DNA from: Bisporella sp. PMI_857
Taxonomy: Eukaryota; Ascomycota; Leotiomycetes; Helotiales; Helotiaceae
Direction: 5' to 3'
Assembly: GCA_021307315.1 (NCBI GenBank)
Contig: JAJSPD010000013.1
Coordinates: 62,001 to 126,000, forward strand
Length of the DNA stretch: 64,000 nt
Under the pieces are notes generated by a model. That model worked only from the letters and a program-made list of their open reading frames with translations, had not been told where the DNA came from and made no database searches. Each line of letters opens with the position of its first letter. Position 1 is the first letter of the stretch. Positions 61,389-64,000 of this stretch are shown piece by piece. Both the position numbers and the translations under genes were made by a program.

Positions 61389-61561
61389 GGCGAGCAGTGC
61401 AATTTGGACAAAGCATCACAAAGGGATGCTGCGAAAGTCGCACCATATACCAGAACTTTATTGAGTATTGCGCGAGAGCGCGCGGGAAAAGTGGAGTAGC
61501 ACTTGTAAAAATGTATTATCAGTATTTAATAATGTATTTTGTCTATGCAGATACTCGCTTC

Positions 61562-63590
61562 TTATGCGTCTAGTTTTAATCCTTCCAACAATGTATCAAT
61601 CTTACCGAGGAGTATCTGATAATTTACTGCATCCGCAGCAAAGACATCATCAGCAATATCTCCATCCAGTGTTCTAATTTGCCCATCTACAAACGCAACC
61701 GATGTCAGATCCTTCACTTCAGATTCTATAGCAGCCCCGGGGCCGTTGGTATCTATGGCTTCATCTATTGGTGCTGCGGCATTGGCGATAATCTCCGCAG
61801 TTTCAGCATCGATTTCGCCGTTTTCATCCATAATCTCGTCTAAACCAGAGTCCTCGAATCGCAGTTGAAACCGTTCAGAAAGGTAGTACCGTATGCTGGC
61901 TAGAAGTTAGAAACCACTGCCTGTAATGGAGGAAATACATACTCATCAAGTAACTCGATACTATCCGTCTCCTGCCTTTTCTCGATTCGTTCGGCGGATT
62001 CTTTGATCAAGTCTTTGAAGTCGTCCTCGTCGATGTAGTCTTCTAGCCTATATGCCAGATACCGAGCAGTAAACGTTTCTAACCTTTGTACTTTCAGATC
62101 CCACGCCGCTCTAATGACGTCATAAATATTAATAGGCTCTACTTCTACATCTTCTTGCTCAACATGTGTGCGGTCGACTAAGTTCGTTGTACCATTACCG
62201 ATTGTCGAGATAATAATAGCAGCCTTGGTCTTCAACTTCTCAACGAACAGCATATCAGCTGCGTATAAGACGTCCAGCGCCAAATGTATCGGAATATCGG
62301 CAGTTTCAGTGTAGATAAAATTTAATACAATCTCCAGGACCGCAGGTTTACAGTCCACCTTCACAATATGAAGGAATTCTCCAAGCTGGCTTTCTAGGAA
62401 TTGAGATGTGAACATAGTTTGGAAGTACTCGCTTCTAATGAGCATTGCTCGATGGGCAGGATACAGGGTAGACTGGCCAGGTTTTCTGGAGGTTGAACGA
62501 GAGCGGTTAGCTGATGAGGGACCTATTGGAATTCCATTCAATGGCCCGAGTATAGTCCTAACCTTAGGAATCTCTTGCCCAGACTCTATATCATCTTCTT
62601 TCAACTCCTCGTCAGCTCGTAATAGAATATCTGCGAAAATGGCATTTTCTCGAGTCCATTTAACTTCTGTGGCTTTACTTGTGGGAACTGGTACTTTGTG
62701 CTTTAGCACATTATCCCGATACCACGTTTCAAGTTGATCCCTAGCCCTCGAAATCTCGTCTTGGTGCCTTTGTCTCGCTATGCGACGATCGCCACCTGAT
62801 AATATCGCCTCCCATAACGACTCGGTCTCCAACTGTTTGCATATTTTGTCCAGACCCTTCAACACCTCATCCTCAGATACAAAGGCTTTGTTGCTAAGTC
62901 CAAGATCCGAAGGAATTTCTCCAAGATATAGATATCGTAGGGCAATCTGGAATGCTTCGGCCGGTATTGAATGTGCCAATCTCCATGTTGTGGTCTCAGG
63001 ACTGGTGGCCAGCTTATTATGGAAATATGGCGACCTTGCTGACAGTATAAACTTGTGTAAATCCCAGGACTCCAAACCTGCAGTCAGGCATATGTCTGCA
63101 GTTTGGGGGGTCTGCCGCGAGAGCAAAGATGTAAGATGCGAGGCAAGTGGTTGAAGAGGGTTTGTGCTTTTGGAGTAATCATATTGCAGCAGCAGGTTTC
63201 GTATTCGGTTATTTAAAGCATTGTATAAGCATCGCTCACCCTGAAAGGTATCTCGTTCGCAAAGAGCGCCGGACTCCAAGAGTAGTTGTACTACTTCATA
63301 ATGACCGCAGAGACTAGCCTTGTTATTATCAGCCATTCATGTTCGGTTCGAGTTTCCGACGCGCGTACCAGAATCAACGGAGTATAGTCAAAGGCATCGC
63401 GAGCATTGATGTTGACTCCGGTGGCAATAGCTTCCTGACAGGACTTCAAATCTCCAATGCGACATGCAATACATAGCTGCTGAAAATCGGTACTTGTGTC
63501 GAGCGGCGAATCATCTTTCAGAACTCCGTCTTTGATAAGGTCATGCTCATTCTTGAGTTGCCATTCCAGGTCACCTTTGGCCACAACCAT
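61562..63590 (-). CDS. Ankyrin-BTB/POZ protein (ABTB1/Btb3-like)
   Basis: Minus-strand exons 63369-63590, 61943-63318 and 61562-61895 give 643 residues. The N-terminus has two ankyrin units (LCIACRIGDLKSCQEAIATG; ASLCGHYEVVQLLLESGA), split by the first intron. A first BTB fold follows at about residues 130-200 (AGLESWDLHKFILSARSPYF) and a second at about 310-420 (YPAHRAMLIRSEYFQTMFTS; LEIVLNFIYTETADIPIHLA). The C-terminus is acidic (DEIMDENGEIDAETAEIIAN). ABTB1-like proteins serve as adaptors for Cullin-3 ubiquitin ligases; S. pombe Btb3 has the same order. The third exon is short of introns and keeps frame through a CAG acceptor. Confidence 0.87.
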
Positions 63591-64000
63591 GATCAATATT
63601 AATGTTAAGAATGAGTGTAGTTTAGGAAGGAAAAGTTGCAGCAATCATGACATATTGCGGCAAGCGGACTTTAGATTCGTTATCGGCGATAAAACTTATT
63701 ATGGGTAGAGCAGGCGAGTAAGTGGGGTAGCAGTTAACTACCATACATCATCAACCAAGCCTTTAAACGTCATTCCACTGTATTGATATTGTCTAGCTTC
63801 GGGCAACAGTGTCAGACTATTCGGTTTATAGCGCAATATTCGCTATTTCATGAATGTTAACATGATATTGATTCCAACCGACAACTGAATCATGAACTGG
63901 CAATCCACTATTGTGACGATGCTCGCCAAGGACAGGGGTAAACTCCCGTTGCCCCTCGGGCTTCGTTGCTAGGCAGGCAGTCATAAACAAATTCGGATTT
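63591..64000. other. Upstream region of the ankyrin-BTB gene
   Basis: About 410 bases at the right edge, presumably promoter and leader of the minus-strand BTB gene. Nothing else is recognised. Confidence 0.5.

Noticed and set aside
1..64000. tRNA, rRNA or CRISPR-like arrays
   Set aside because: I looked for T-loop GGTTCGAATCC-like boxes and regularly spaced direct repeats and found none. The only tandem repeats are simple microsatellites.

Overview
The window is nuclear DNA of a filamentous ascomycete (Pezizomycotina). The evidence is genes with several short introns (about 45-110 nt, GT-AG, with CTAAC/CTGAC-like branch points), a HET-domain protein, an NB-ARC/TPR NLR-type protein, a Zn2Cys6 regulator, a class II hydrophobin and a fungal eEF1A. 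Gene content and style fit Leotiomycetes (Helotiales); that is an inference. Most genes here are split, and the exon joins given were worked out by hand from reading frame and splice signals.

Layout. 0-0.6 kb: 3' end of a TPR protein. 3.4-6.3 kb: FLC/TRP-like membrane protein. 7.0-9.4 kb: meiotic cohesin rec8. 11.8-12.8 kb: GPI-anchored wall protein with three 8-cysteine repeats. About 13-19.8 kb: gene-poor, decayed DNA with a Tc1/mariner remnant and a stop-ridden split pseudogene. 19.9-24.6 kb: a coiled-coil protein, a membrane protein and a small MYND-finger protein. 25-39 kb: an accessory stretch with an NB-ARC/TPR protein, a short-chain dehydrogenase relic, a TesB-type acyl-CoA thioesterase, an internally duplicated small secreted protein, a DUF2235 hydrolase and a HET-domain protein. 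40.5-51.4 kb: conserved housekeeping genes (zinc-finger/coiled-coil protein, SF3b subunit 5, NSE3, SLS1, eEF1A). 53-59.8 kb: a three-gene set (AtuA-like DUF1446/DUF4387 protein, Dal5-type MFS transporter, Zn2Cys6 regulator) that looks like a small catabolic cluster. 60.9-63.6 kb: class II hydrophobin and an ankyrin-BTB protein.

Most notable: the eEF1A penultimate intron appears to end in TG rather than AG; the secreted protein at 32.5 kb carries the same intron at the same place in both halves; the MFS gene has an intron whose borders are one base out of register; and NLR-, HET- and DUF2235-type genes lie within 14 kb of each other. I see no wholly unprecedented system. The best candidates for something undescribed are the AtuA/MFS/regulator cluster and the two secreted repeat proteins.
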